The notes beneath the pieces were generated by a model. The model was given only the letters and a program-made list of their open reading frames with translations, made no database searches and was not told the origin of the DNA. 38,572 nucleotides of DNA from Bacteroidota bacterium (GTDB lineage Bacteria; Bacteroidota; Bacteroidia; SXHM01): the NCBI GenBank assembly GCA_947478465.1, contig CANJWH010000027.1, positions 1 through 38,572 of the forward strand, read 5' to 3'. Shown one piece after another: positions 24,501-32,241 of the stretch. Within the stretch, counting starts at the first letter, position 1, and the number at the start of each line of letters is the position of its first letter. Made by a program: the position numbers and the translations under genes.

Positions 24501-25844
24501 GGCCGGTGTGAAATTCGCATTGGTTTTACGCAATATATTAGTTGGCGCATTGGCTGTTCCTATTCCAGATGTTACGTGAAGCGAATACATATCACCATTG
24601 CAATCCGTTGCGATACCTCGTGTTTCTTCACCATACACTATCTGATTACTTACCGCTCCTGTATTTGTATCCCATCTACCAAGATTATCACCCGGAACTG
24701 TATTAAAATAGCCACCAATGGTTAATACTGTTTTTGAATAATCAAAGGCAAGCCTCCATTCTTCCACCAAGCCGGCAAATGCCCATTGCTGCACTCCGCT
24801 TGGGTCAAGCTTTTGGCGTTTGCCTGCTGAGTAGCCTCCAACAATATAAACATTGCCAGGATTATCCACTGCAATATCTCCCTGAAAGACAGAGGCTGTT
24901 GTATAAGTCCATTGCAAAACACCGGCAGCATTATATTTTTGAACCTGATAATTAGTAGTACTGCCATGTACAAACACATTTCCTGCTCCATCTTCCTGTA
25001 TATCAAATGCGCGGTTTGCAGCAGGAAAAGTAGTTGCCGTTATCCATGGATCAATTACAATTCCTTCGGCTGATGAAATATTTTGCTGCTCAAATTCAAA
25101 CGAGACTCTATTAGCATCAACACTATATTTAACAGGAATAGCAGCGTTTGTTAATGCAGTAAATGCATTGGGAGCATGGTCTGTTAGCTTACCATGTTTA
25201 TTGCTAAAATTCAGATTTCCGTTTTCATCTAAGTACAGATTATCTGTGCCTGTAATTTCAAATGCAATTTCAGGAACAACAACATTTGGCTGAACAATGA
25301 ACCTGTATTTTATTCCGCCTTCTTTGGGAAGTTCAAACTCAGCATCCACACCGGGAAAAAGATTTTTGTAAACTAATTTGTAGTAAGCAGGTACAAAATT
25401 ATACTGTGCACTATCCATAAAGCAGGCGTAGTTATAATATTCATGCGCTTTGTTTTCAACCTTGATTTCCGCAGCAGCATTGGCATTCAGAAATTTTAAG
25501 CCGATAGATTTCCATTTCAGCTCAAACCGCTCATCTTCTATTCGATTGCCATTGTCTTTATTGCTCGTCTCTTCAATTTCATCGTATTCGGGCAACTGAA
25601 AGGTTATGCCCGATTGTGTGAAATAGGCAAAGAACTCAGAGTTTTCTACTGCATAATGAATAGGTTCGGTGAATACCATTTTGCGGTCACCAGCACGTTG
25701 GGTAAACTGTCCGCGTTCTTCTACGAATACTTTATTTTCAAATGGCTTAGAAACAAAACTACGTTGTTTTTGCTGCGCAGATAAAGCAAACGAAAAGCAT
25801 GCAAGAGACAGAAACACTAATAAGAAGCGCAGAAATTTCATCAA
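21555..25844 (-). CDS. Giant surface protein: DUF7948-like head, propeller-like region, PKD repeats, T9SS type B C-terminal domain
   Basis: A 1429-residue protein with signal peptide 'FLRFLLVFLSLACFSFALSAQ'. Residues about 33-270 resemble the Bacteroidota head domain now called DUF7948 ('FVEERGQFTQ', 'FFAYFTQSGITFQLPEYDE'). About 275-590 are short repeats such as 'GNVYIVGGYSAG' and 'GNVFAGTQNG' typical of SBBP/NHL-like beta-propellers. One SprB-like repeat follows ('TCDGTGTVTISPTGGIGPYTYLWSPGG'), then eight PKD-type repeats (about 665-1330), and a gliding-type C-terminal domain ('VPNAFTPDGNGLNDVFLPDG', 'GWDGTIRG', 'GNVTLVR'). Predicted to be exported by the T9SS; no catalytic motif was seen. 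Its promoter element is at 25880-25873. Confidence 0.92.
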   Translation of the reverse strand: MMKFLRFLLVFLSLACFSFALSAQQKQRSFVSKPFENKVFVEERGQFTQRAGDRKMVFTEPIHYAVENSEFFAYFTQSGITFQLPEYDEIEETSNKDNGNRIEDERFELKWKSIGLKFLNANAAAEIKVENKAHEYYNYACFMDSAQYNFVPAYYKLVYKNLFPGVDAEFELPKEGGIKYRFIVQPNVVVPEIAFEITGTDNLYLDENGNLNFSNKHGKLTDHAPNAFTALTNAAIPVKYSVDANRVSFEFEQQNISSAEGIVIDPWITATTFPAANRAFDIQEDGAGNVFVHGSTTNYQVQKYNAAGVLQWTYTTASVFQGDIAVDNPGNVYIVGGYSAGKRQKLDPSGVQQWAFAGLVEEWRLAFDYSKTVLTIGGYFNTVPGDNLGRWDTNTGAVSNQIVYGEETRGIATDCNGDMYSLHVTSGIGTANAPTNILRKTNANFTPALSVQSGLLLSEAEPAGVGYAPNPTYGPNIFQGTNALVVSGPYLYIYDGASIRRFNKTTLTFLNSVAVPGGARMMCSGIAVDYCGNVFAGTQNGMVMFDSLLTYQSTTPAPGVIYDIILASNGEFLVCGDGFLASVNIACTAPAALIATTNTTCDGTGTVTISPTGGIGPYTYLWSPGGETTSSLNYLPAGNYTYTVNDAFCRTYTGTANISANPVTTFTAVSGVANDVLVNGVCANNAAQFTDNSTASSGSITTWDWDFGDGVIDNTQNPSHTYTTDGTYNVRLITVTDEGCTDTITVPVTVHPLPVASFTTTDECLNVANTFADASAVSSGTIASWDWDFGDSNTSVSQNPSNTYTADGTYTATLNVTSDKGCNNVTAFADNVVVYPLPVADFITSDFCPNVQGNFTNQSTVSSGTVAGWIWDFDDASPTSNLQSPVHTYAASASYNVNLEVTTNNGCVHDTTKVVFVNPTPLAEFSATDVCVTQSSVFSDLSSVVNPSVITDWEWDVLNNGSIEYTTQNAAYTFTADGTFDVLLSVISTGGCIDDTLISVTVFPGAVADFIATNECLNVANVFTDQSTVTSGTITNWDWAFGDGASDNTLNPTHTYVTDGSSTVTLTVTSDNGCTSTFSAPVIVYPLPVADFTATAVCEGLATNFIDQSTVASGNIASWSWNFGDATIAAAQSPAHTYLTAGNYIVQLNIVSDQGCLDSIVKTITVHPLPVVDFEVIPDAGCMPLLVALNDLSSIATGSNAVWDWKIENLFSSSQQNTTYTLENAGLYDVTLTVTSDMGCSTSLTRNDFITVHPKPFPEFAFTPTVTEILYPEITFTDLSGGNPVQWNWQFGTGDISTIQNPVYSYADTGIFTVTLEVLNEFGCSDTIEHTLVILPSFTIYVPNAFTPDGNGLNDVFLPDGIGWSDYELRIFSRWGQQVFESFDPAVGWDGTIRGNTEVAAPDVYVWRIFVRDNHKREQDFIGNVTLVR

Positions 25845-25872
25845 ACAGCTATTTGCATTTCAGTGAACTATG

Positions 25873-25880
25873 CAAATATA
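25873..25880 (-). promoter_or_regulatory. -7 promoter element for the 1429-residue PKD protein gene
   Basis: The minus strand reads TATATTTG (exact TAnnTTTG), 28 bases before the ATG at 25844, in the 58-bp gap to the DMT transporter gene. Confidence 0.5.
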
Positions 25881-25902
25881 AGATAATCTCTTAAAAATAC
25901 TA

Positions 25903-26766
25903 TTAAGACCAAGCAATCATAGCAATGGAAACAATTGCCATCGCAATGCCTGCCCAATTGAGTGGACTAAGTTTTTCGCGAAAAATAAAGAATGCAGATA
26001 ACGCACTTGTAGCAACTATTCCCATATTGTTTAATGGAAAAACAACTGAGCTCTCAAAACCATCCATCCTCAAAGCTTTGAAAAGAAAATAGAGTGATCC
26101 ATAGTTCGGAATTCCAAGAAGAATACCGGCCCAGACACTTTTAATTTCAAATTTTGTTCTACCACTCAGAACAGTAAAAATCAAAAATAAAAGGCCAATA
26201 CTTCCGGCTACTAAAAATGCCATAGAACAAAATAAACCGGCATCACTTTCCTGTATATAATTTTTTTCGCTATATTTAAAATACGTGTCCAGAAAGCCAC
26301 TACCAAAGAATAATACAACTGGAAGAAAAAGATATTTGGGCTCAACATCATGCTTCTCTTTTTTAACTGATGCCATAATAATTGCAACGCAGGCAAGTAT
26401 AATTCCGCAAATTTTCAATAATGGCATACTATCATTATAAAGAAAAAAAGCAGCTATTACCGGAATTATCATACACATCTTAAAAGCAACCGTGGCAATA
26501 GTTATCCCAACTTTTTGAGTTGAAATTCCAAGAATATTAAACATAGTAATAAACCCAAACCCGAAAATAAAAATGCTAAAAAACCAAGGTTTATGAGGCA
26601 ATTCTGAAATCGACAAAGTCATTCCGTCAAACATAAAACCCATTATGGCAGCTGTGAAATAATTAAAAACAATGGCCTGCGAAATACTCACATTCCACTT
26701 TCCAAAAAGTTTGAAGATGAGAACTAATGAAGTAGAAGAAAGTATGCTGAGGAGAAGGAAAAACAA
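25903..26766 (-). CDS. EamA/DMT-superfamily transporter
   Basis: A 287-residue polytopic protein with about ten hydrophobic segments arranged as two five-helix repeats, typical of drug/metabolite transporters. Marks include 'SISQAIVFNYFTAAIMGFM' early and 'SVVFPLNNMGIVATSALSAFFIFREKLSPLNWAGI' near the end, where the FREK/L..W.G segment matches the EamA repeat signature. The substrate cannot be predicted. It starts 22 bases after the ribD stop on the same strand, so it is probably co-transcribed with ribD; a riboflavin-related substrate is possible but only suggested by position. Confidence 0.85.
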   Translation of the reverse strand: MFFLLLSILSSTSLVLIFKLFGKWNVSISQAIVFNYFTAAIMGFMFDGMTLSISELPHKPWFFSIFIFGFGFITMFNILGISTQKVGITIATVAFKMCMIIPVIAAFFLYNDSMPLLKICGIILACVAIIMASVKKEKHDVEPKYLFLPVVLFFGSGFLDTYFKYSEKNYIQESDAGLFCSMAFLVAGSIGLLFLIFTVLSGRTKFEIKSVWAGILLGIPNYGSLYFLFKALRMDGFESSVVFPLNNMGIVATSALSAFFIFREKLSPLNWAGIAMAIVSIAMIAWS

Positions 26767-26788
26767 GGGGATTAGGAGGTTAGAACTA

Positions 26789-27850
26789 TCAGTTCAAGGT
26801 TAGTCGAAAAGTATTATTCGTAAAAAAATAAAGTTTATCACTTTCAATTGTATCAATATTAGCAGGCTCTGTATTTAGCCTTGGTGCAGCAACGCCATCA
26901 CCAATAAGCATTTCGGAAATAAATACACTTGCTTCGTCCCAAAGGTTAGCATCTATAAAACTCTGTAACAATTTGCTGCCGCCCTCTACCATTACTGATT
27001 GAATTTGCTTTTGAAACAACACCGTCATCACTTGCTGCAAAACATTTTTTTCAAAATCAATGGTTACATATTCTGTGTTATTTTTTGCATTCTTTTTTTT
27101 CGATGTAAAGACAAGTGTAGCATGCAAACCATCAAACAAATTTAGGCTTTCAGCAAGTTCGAGATTTTTATCAAGCACAATCCGCAACGGATTTTTGCCG
27201 CTGACTAAACGGACGTTCAGCTGCGGATTATCCAAGCGTGCTGTATTTGTGCCAACCATTATTGCCTGCTCTTCGCTGCGCCACTTGTGCAAAAGACGTT
27301 TTGAATGTTCATTGCTTATTTTTAACTCAGGTTCGTTCTTATCTTTTCTTTTTCTGTCAATAAATCCATCGGATGTCTGCGCCCACTTCAAAATTATATA
27401 AGGACGTTGTTGTTCGTGAAAGGTGAAGAAGCGTTTGTTCAATTCACGTGCTTCGTTTTCCAGAATGCCTGATGTCACCTCCACTCCTGCCCTCTTCAGT
27501 TTTTCAATTCCTTTACCTGCTACAAGCGGGTTAGTATCGCTGCAGGCGATCACTACTTTCTTGATACCGCTTTCAATAATTAAATCTGAACAGGGTGGTG
27601 TTTTTCCATGGTGCGAACAGGGTTCAAGGCTTACATAAAGCATTGCATCATTTAAATGCGATTTGTCTTTTACCGAGTTGATGGCATTTACTTCGGCATG
27701 CGTCTCACCGAAATTGGCATGAAAGCCTTCACCAATAACTTTATCATTGTAAACAATAACACAACCTACCATAGGATTGGGCGCAACATTACCCAATCCG
27801 TTTGCTGCAAGTTGTAAACAACGTTGCATATATTTTTTGTGTTCATTCAC
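26789..27850 (-). CDS. ribD: Bifunctional riboflavin biosynthesis protein RibD
   Basis: The chosen start is GTG at 27850 ('NEHKKYMQRCLQLAANGLG'), giving 353 residues and matching the usual RibD N-terminus. An in-frame ATG at 27952 would add 34 atypical residues and overlap the divergent elaA gene. The deaminase domain (about 1-145) has the zinc site His51-Ala-Glu53 with Cys78 and Cys87 ('PCSHHGKTPPC') and the substrate motif 'APNPMVGCVI'. The reductase domain (about 150-350) has 'PYIILKWAQTSDGF', 'GTNTARLDNPQLNVR' and 'VMVEGGSKLLQSF'. It performs the pyrimidine deamination and ribosyl side-chain reduction of riboflavin synthesis. Confidence 0.94.
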   Translation of the reverse strand: MNEHKKYMQRCLQLAANGLGNVAPNPMVGCVIVYNDKVIGEGFHANFGETHAEVNAINSVKDKSHLNDAMLYVSLEPCSHHGKTPPCSDLIIESGIKKVVIACSDTNPLVAGKGIEKLKRAGVEVTSGILENEARELNKRFFTFHEQQRPYIILKWAQTSDGFIDRKRKDKNEPELKISNEHSKRLLHKWRSEEQAIMVGTNTARLDNPQLNVRLVSGKNPLRIVLDKNLELAESLNLFDGLHATLVFTSKKKNAKNNTEYVTIDFEKNVLQQVMTVLFQKQIQSVMVEGGSKLLQSFIDANLWDEASVFISEMLIGDGVAAPRLNTEPANIDTIESDKLYFFTNNTFRLTLN

Positions 27851-27888
27851 GCTGCCAAAATACGACAACAATTTGTTTTCTTTGCCAA

Positions 27889-28335
27889 ATGAAATTAACA
27901 TGGCTTTGTAAAAAGTTTGAAGAACTGAGCAACAGCGAACTTTATGATGCAATGATTTTGCGTCAGGAAGTTTTTGTGGTGGAGCAAAACTGCCCTTACC
28001 TTGATGCAGATGGCAAAGACAAATACTCGTGGCATATGCTGGGTTATGACGAAAATAAAAAGCTTGCAGCCTATGCCCGCATTGTGTTTCCGGGTGTTAG
28101 CTACAAAGAAGTTGCAATTGGCAGGGTGGTTAGCTCGCAACAACACCGCAGAACAGGTGCAGGAAAAGAACTAATGCGCGAATCAATAAAAGCCATTGAA
28201 AACATCTATGGCAAAGTACCCGTTCGCATTTCAGCACAGACTTATCTAGTGAAATTTTATGCTGAGTTTGGTTTTGTTTCTACAGGAAAAGAATATCTGG
28301 AAGATGATATTCCGCATACTGAAATGCTGCTTTAA
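27889..28335 (+). CDS. elaA: GNAT N-acetyltransferase, ElaA family
   Basis: A 148-residue protein. The ATG at 27889 ('MKLTWLCKKFEELSNSELYD') is chosen over one at 27802, because the latter adds 29 residues without family resemblance and would overlap ribD. ElaA marks are 'RQEVFVVEQNCPYLDADGKD', 'ARIVFPG' and the acetyl-CoA-binding loop 'IGRVVSSQQHRRTGAGKELM' (R-x-x-G-x-G/A type), then 'ISAQTYLVKFYAEFGF'. The substrate of ElaA is not well established. It is divergent from ribD with only 38 bp between starts, and its stop is 10 bases from the stop of the convergent hypothetical gene. Confidence 0.9.
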   Translation: MKLTWLCKKFEELSNSELYDAMILRQEVFVVEQNCPYLDADGKDKYSWHMLGYDENKKLAAYARIVFPGVSYKEVAIGRVVSSQQHRRTGAGKELMRESIKAIENIYGKVPVRISAQTYLVKFYAEFGFVSTGKEYLEDDIPHTEMLL

Positions 28336-28345
28336 TTTACGCTTA

Positions 28346-29020
28346 CTACTTCTTATTCAGTTCGTAATAAAACTGATCTTTAACTCTAATTCCTCTTATA
28401 TAATAGCGTTTAGTTTTGTGCTTAAACGTCAGTTGAACTTCTTCAGGCTTATTAAATTTCATTTTTAAATCGCTCTTGTATAGTATAGGGTCAATGGGTC
28501 CACCTTTTATCATTTCAGAAAAATATACCAGCCGGTAATTATTTGAAGTTATCTTTTCAAGCATTGTAAAATTATCCTTCGGAGCAATTTGATTACGATT
28601 AGTAAATATTATTATTTCGTCATTCAAATCTGCAATTTCTCTTGAAGTATAAACGGTATCAAATGCTATTTCATTTATTCCATTCATAATTGTAATATGA
28701 GGCTTAAAAACCAAATCTATACTAATAGTATCATTTGCTTTTAACTTTTCAAGTTGATTTAGCTCTTTGCCTTCTGCATAAAAACCGGCACAATCACCTG
28801 TAAGCAACAACTGCGAATAAACTTTTGCTGTTGTTGTGGCAAAACCAGTTCTGTCTGATTTAAATACTATGGTAGTAGTATCATCAGGAAAAGAGATTTC
28901 AAGATTACAATAAGGCAGAATTTTGCTTTTATCATCATAAGTAGTAACGATTATAAAAATTTCGTTCTGAGCAAATAATGCAAATGGGAAAAGCAACTGT
29001 ACCAGAAGAAATATCCTCAT
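28346..29020 (-). CDS. Secreted hypothetical protein
   Basis: A 224-residue protein that I do not recognise. The signal peptide is 'MRIFLLVQLLFPFALFAQ' (1-18). Residues about 20-110 read like a carboxypeptidase-regulatory-like beta domain ('LPYCNLEISFPDDTTTIVF', 'SDRTGFATTTAK'), a type found in TonB-associated and OmpA-type proteins of this phylum. The rest is mixed alpha/beta with a basic C-terminus. It lacks a T9SS tail and a lipobox, so a periplasmic location is likely. It is the last gene after purL, the 45-residue gene and mtgA. Confidence 0.6.
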   Translation of the reverse strand: MRIFLLVQLLFPFALFAQNEIFIIVTTYDDKSKILPYCNLEISFPDDTTTIVFKSDRTGFATTTAKVYSQLLLTGDCAGFYAEGKELNQLEKLKANDTISIDLVFKPHITIMNGINEIAFDTVYTSREIADLNDEIIIFTNRNQIAPKDNFTMLEKITSNNYRLVYFSEMIKGGPIDPILYKSDLKMKFNKPEEVQLTFKHKTKRYYIRGIRVKDQFYYELNKK

Positions 29021-29052
29021 TCAATAAAGTACTATAAGATTAATCAGAGAAA

Positions 29053-29775
29053 TTATTTTTTTTCCTCTTTATCTTCGTTCTCAAAGTCTAAGCGCTCAAT
29101 ATTATTCATATTGCGCAGTATCCATGCCTGCCGACCGCTGATATAGCCTGTTGGCTTTGAAGCAGACCATTTAATGGGGTTGGGCAAACAGGCAGCAATC
29201 AGGGCAGCCTCTGAGCGGCTGAGTTTTGCAGCACTCTTTTTAAAATGATAACGCGCTGCTGCTTCGGCACCATATACACCGTCACCCATTTCTACCACAT
29301 TCAGGTAAACTTCAAGAATGCGTTGCTTGCTCCAGAATATCTCTATCAATCCGGTAAAATAAACTTCAAATCCTTTGCGAACCCAGGTGCGCGAGGGCCA
29401 TAGAAAAACATTTTTTGCCGTTTGTTGACTGATGGTGCTGGCGCCTTTCATCTTTTTGCGCTTGCTTTTTTTCTCATTGTTCTTCAGCGCTTTTTCAATG
29501 GCGTTGAAATCAAAACCGTAATGGTCAAGAAATAATTGGTCTTCGGCAGCTACAACAGCCAAAGGCAAAGCCTGAGAAATCTCATCATAAGAAACCCAGT
29601 CTTTTTTCAGCTTTATGTCTTTGCCATCCTGCTTCTGCTCCACGCAACGGATAAGCATAAGCGGTGTAACAGGCACCGGTACAAAACGGTAAAGAATAGT
29701 TATCCCTATAGAAATAATAAAAAACCATAGAATGGTTTTTAAAATAAACTTTAGGACTTTGAGGAGGAAGAACAT
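29053..29775 (-). CDS. mtgA: Monofunctional biosynthetic peptidoglycan transglycosylase
   Basis: A 240-residue GT51-family enzyme that polymerises lipid II into glycan strands at the outer face of the inner membrane. A single N-terminal membrane anchor lies at about 10-30. The catalytic Glu78 is in '[17 protein letters not shown]'. Other conserved motifs are '[20 protein letters not shown]', '[18 protein letters not shown]' and '[15 protein letters not shown]'. There is no penicillin-binding transpeptidase domain, so it is the monofunctional type. The stretch '[12 protein letters not shown]' makes the loop before the second motif unusually basic. The gene starts 27 bases after the stop of the small membrane gene. 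Confidence 0.94.
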   Translation of the reverse strand: MFFLLKVLKFILKTILWFFIISIGITILYRFVPVPVTPLMLIRCVEQKQDGKDIKLKKDWVSYDEISQALPLAVVAAEDQLFLDHYGFDFNAIEKALKNNEKKSKRKKMKGASTISQQTAKNVFLWPSRTWVRKGFEVYFTGLIEIFWSKQRILEVYLNVVEMGDGVYGAEAAARYHFKKSAAKLSRSEAALIAACLPNPIKWSASKPTGYISGRQAWILRNMNNIERLDFENEDKEEKK

Positions 29776-29801
29776 AATTTAATTATAAAGCAGGTAAAAT
29801 T

Positions 29802-29939
29802 CTAATGCACCCAGAATGGCTTTCCGGGCCAACCACCATACCTACCAATACCACCAATTGACATCATTATTAAGAATAACAATATAATAACCAACCAGAT
29901 TTTAGATTTTATAGGCAGTGATTTAATAAAATCAAACAT
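29802..29939 (-). CDS. Small membrane protein, 45 residues (hypothetical)
   Basis: The minus strand from ATG at 29939 gives 45 residues: 'MFDFIKSLPIKSKIW', a transmembrane stretch 'LVIILLFLIMMSIGGIG', and a Gly/Pro/Trp-rich tail 'RYGGWPGKPFWVH'. It starts 8 bases after the purL stop and ends 27 bases before mtgA, so it fits exactly between two genes of the same strand. Hydrophobic core, good start position and tight fit support a real gene; I know no family for it. Confidence 0.55.
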   Translation of the reverse strand: MFDFIKSLPIKSKIWLVIILLFLIMMSIGGIGRYGGWPGKPFWVH

Positions 29940-29946
29940 TTCCTCA

Positions 29947-32190
29947 CTATTTCATTATATTCCCAATAGCATTGTGGTAAATATTTTTCAATTCAGTTAC
30001 TGAACCAAAATTCTCTTCGTCAACCAGGAGATTATTTTCTGATGTCACTTCGCCCAACAAAGTAAACTCTATTCCTGATGCAGAAAGCAGCTCCACCAAT
30101 TTCTCCTGATTCTCCGGTTTTACCGAAACCACTACCCTGCTCTGCGCTTCGCCAAAGAGGAAAGCATCTTTACGGAAATCGCTGTCGGTAGCAACGTTGA
30201 AACCTAAGTTGTTTGGCATTGCAGATTCTAAAAGCGTGATAAATAATCCTCCGTCAGAGCAATCGTGTGCGCTTTCCAACACTTTGTTTACAATAAGTGA
30301 TTTAATAACCTGTTGCAGTGCATACTCGGTATCAAGGTCGAAATATGGAGCAGGAGAATTTTTAACTCCTACAAAAGAATACAGGTATTCAGAAGAAGAA
30401 ATATCGTTCTTGCTTTCTCCTACTAAATAAATAAGGTCACCTGCGTTTTTGAAGTTTAATGAGGTGCGGGTATTTTTATCTTCCAATAATCCCAACATAC
30501 CAATGGTTGGCGTAGGGAAAACGGGTTCTGTTTTATTGTTGATGGTGCTTTGGTTATAGAAGCTAACGTTTCCGCCTGTTACTGCCGTATCAAACTTGCG
30601 GCAGGCAGCGCCCATTCCTTTGATTGCACCGCTAAACTGCCAGTAAACTTCAGGGCTGTAAGGATTACCAAAGTTCAGGCAATTAGTTATCGCAAGAGGC
30701 TCGCCTCCACTGCAAACAATATTACGTGCAGCTTCTGAAACTGCAATGGCAGTGCCGATTTCAGGGTCAGCATTAATGTATCGTGAGTTGCAATCAACAG
30801 TCAATGCAATTGATTCTTCGGTGTCTTTAATATTTACAATAGCCGCATCGGAAGGAGCATTAGTGCTCATGTTCACGGTTCCAACCATTGAATCATATTG
30901 CTCATACACCCACTTTTTAGAAGCAATATTTGGGTGACCGGCAAGGTGCTTGGCCACTGCTTTTAAATCTTTTGGTTCTGCAACCTGGTCAATATTGAAT
31001 TTTTTAGACTCTGCATAATAAGCAGGCTCTTTGGTTTCGCGCTGATAAACCGGAGCGCCACCGCCCAATACTAAATCCCATGCAGGAACATCAGCAACCA
31101 GTTCGCCTTGCATATAATATTTCAAACGTTTTTCAGCAGTTACTTCACCGATCTGCACGCAGTTCAGGTCCCATTTTTCAAACACTGCATTCACTTCTTC
31201 TTCGCGTCCTTTCTGCACAACTATCAACATACGCTCCTGTGATTCGCTCAACAGAATTTCAAAAGGCACCATGTGTTTCTGGCGCATCGGCACTTTATCT
31301 AACCAGATGATCATTCCGTGCTCGCCCTTAGCCGACATCTCGGAAGTAGAACAGGTAATACCTGCTGCACCCATATCCTGCATACCCACCACAGCACCTG
31401 TTTTAATTACTTCCAGCGTTGCTTCCAAAAGAAGTTTTTCCTGAAATGGATCACCCACCTGTACCGCAGGAATTTTCTCGTTAGATGCTTCTGTAATATC
31501 TTCCGAAGCAAAAGTAGCTCCGTGAATTCCGTCTTTACCTGTTGAAGAACCAACAATGAAAACAGGGTTTCCTGCACCGAAAGAAATTGCTGAAATGGTT
31601 TCACCAACTTTCACAATCCCTGCCGACATGGCATTCACTAAAGGATTCTGGTTATAGCAATCATCAAAGAAAACTTCGCCACCAACAGTTGGAATACCAA
31701 AGGCGTTTCCGTAATCGCCAATTCCTTTTACTACACCTTTCATAAGCCATTTGGTGCGCTCAGTGGTCGGGTTTCCGAAACGCAATGAATTGAGTTGCGC
31801 AATCGGACGTGCCCCCATGGTAAAAATATCTCTGTTAATTCCTCCCACACCTGTTGCAGCCCCTTGATAAGGCTCTAAGGCTGAAGGGTGGTTATGTGAT
31901 TCAATTTTAAACGCACAAGCCAGTCCGTGTCCTATGTCAACCAAACCTGCATTTTCTTCTCCTGCTTCCACTAATGTTCGTTTCCCTTTTCGTGGCAAGG
32001 TTTTCAGCAGAGTGATTGAGTTTTTATACGAGCAATGTTCGCTCCACATCACGGAGAAAATACTCAACTCTGTAAAGTTGGGTATGCGACCTAAAATAGT
32101 TTTTATTTTCTCGAATTCCTCTGGAAGAAGCCCGAGTTTTTTAGCGGTTTCTAGAGTGGGTAAAGCAGTTTCGGTTGAAATTTGGCTCAT
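29947..32190 (-). CDS. purL: Phosphoribosylformylglycinamidine synthase subunit PurL
   Basis: A 747-residue ATP-dependent enzyme of purine synthesis (FGAR to FGAM), working with a glutaminase PurQ and PurS, which are not in this window. It is the small PurL type. The start is placed at ATG 32190 ('[21 protein letters not shown]'); an in-frame ATG at 32214 lies within the promoter element. Family motifs: '[20 protein letters not shown]', '[35 protein letters not shown]', '[26 protein letters not shown]' and '[19 protein letters not shown]'. Confidence 0.96.
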   Translation of the reverse strand: MSQISTETALPTLETAKKLGLLPEEFEKIKTILGRIPNFTELSIFSVMWSEHCSYKNSITLLKTLPRKGKRTLVEAGEENAGLVDIGHGLACAFKIESHNHPSALEPYQGAATGVGGINRDIFTMGARPIAQLNSLRFGNPTTERTKWLMKGVVKGIGDYGNAFGIPTVGGEVFFDDCYNQNPLVNAMSAGIVKVGETISAISFGAGNPVFIVGSSTGKDGIHGATFASEDITEASNEKIPAVQVGDPFQEKLLLEATLEVIKTGAVVGMQDMGAAGITCSTSEMSAKGEHGMIIWLDKVPMRQKHMVPFEILLSESQERMLIVVQKGREEEVNAVFEKWDLNCVQIGEVTAEKRLKYYMQGELVADVPAWDLVLGGGAPVYQRETKEPAYYAESKKFNIDQVAEPKDLKAVAKHLAGHPNIASKKWVYEQYDSMVGTVNMSTNAPSDAAIVNIKDTEESIALTVDCNSRYINADPEIGTAIAVSEAARNIVCSGGEPLAITNCLNFGNPYSPEVYWQFSGAIKGMGAACRKFDTAVTGGNVSFYNQSTINNKTEPVFPTPTIGMLGLLEDKNTRTSLNFKNAGDLIYLVGESKNDISSSEYLYSFVGVKNSPAPYFDLDTEYALQQVIKSLIVNKVLESAHDCSDGGLFITLLESAMPNNLGFNVATDSDFRKDAFLFGEAQSRVVVSVKPENQEKLVELLSASGIEFTLLGEVTSENNLLVDEENFGSVTELKNIYHNAIGNIMK

Positions 32191-32211
32191 TGTGCATTTA
32201 TTATTAAGCGG

Positions 32212-32219
32212 CAAAAGTA
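32212..32219 (-). promoter_or_regulatory. -7 promoter element for purL
   Basis: The minus strand reads TACTTTTG (exact TAnnTTTG), 21 bases before the purL ATG at 32190. It is only 6 bp from the plus-strand element of the divergent gene, so both polymerase footprints must overlap. No -33 TTG was found at the usual spacing. Confidence 0.55.
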
Positions 32220-32225
32220 ATCATA

Positions 32226-32233
32226 TATCTTTG
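32226..32233 (+). promoter_or_regulatory. -7 promoter element for the membrane-protein operon
   Basis: TATCTTTG is an exact TAnnTTTG match, 8 bases before the ATG at 32242, predicting a leaderless or nearly leaderless message for the four-gene run 32242-36774. No -33 TTG was found at the usual spacing. Confidence 0.55.
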
Positions 32234-32241
32234 CTTTTTAT

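Noticed and set aside
16233..25844. Convergent PKD pair as a phase-variable invertible cassette
   Set aside because: No invertase or recombinase gene and no precise inverted repeats were found at the ends; only the degenerate similarity of the two tail domains is seen, so I kept it as a question of recombination rather than a call.
25889..25908. Hairpin TCTTAA/TTAAGA as a terminator for the DMT gene
   Set aside because: Only a 6-bp AT-rich stem overlapping the stop codon, with no T tract after it.
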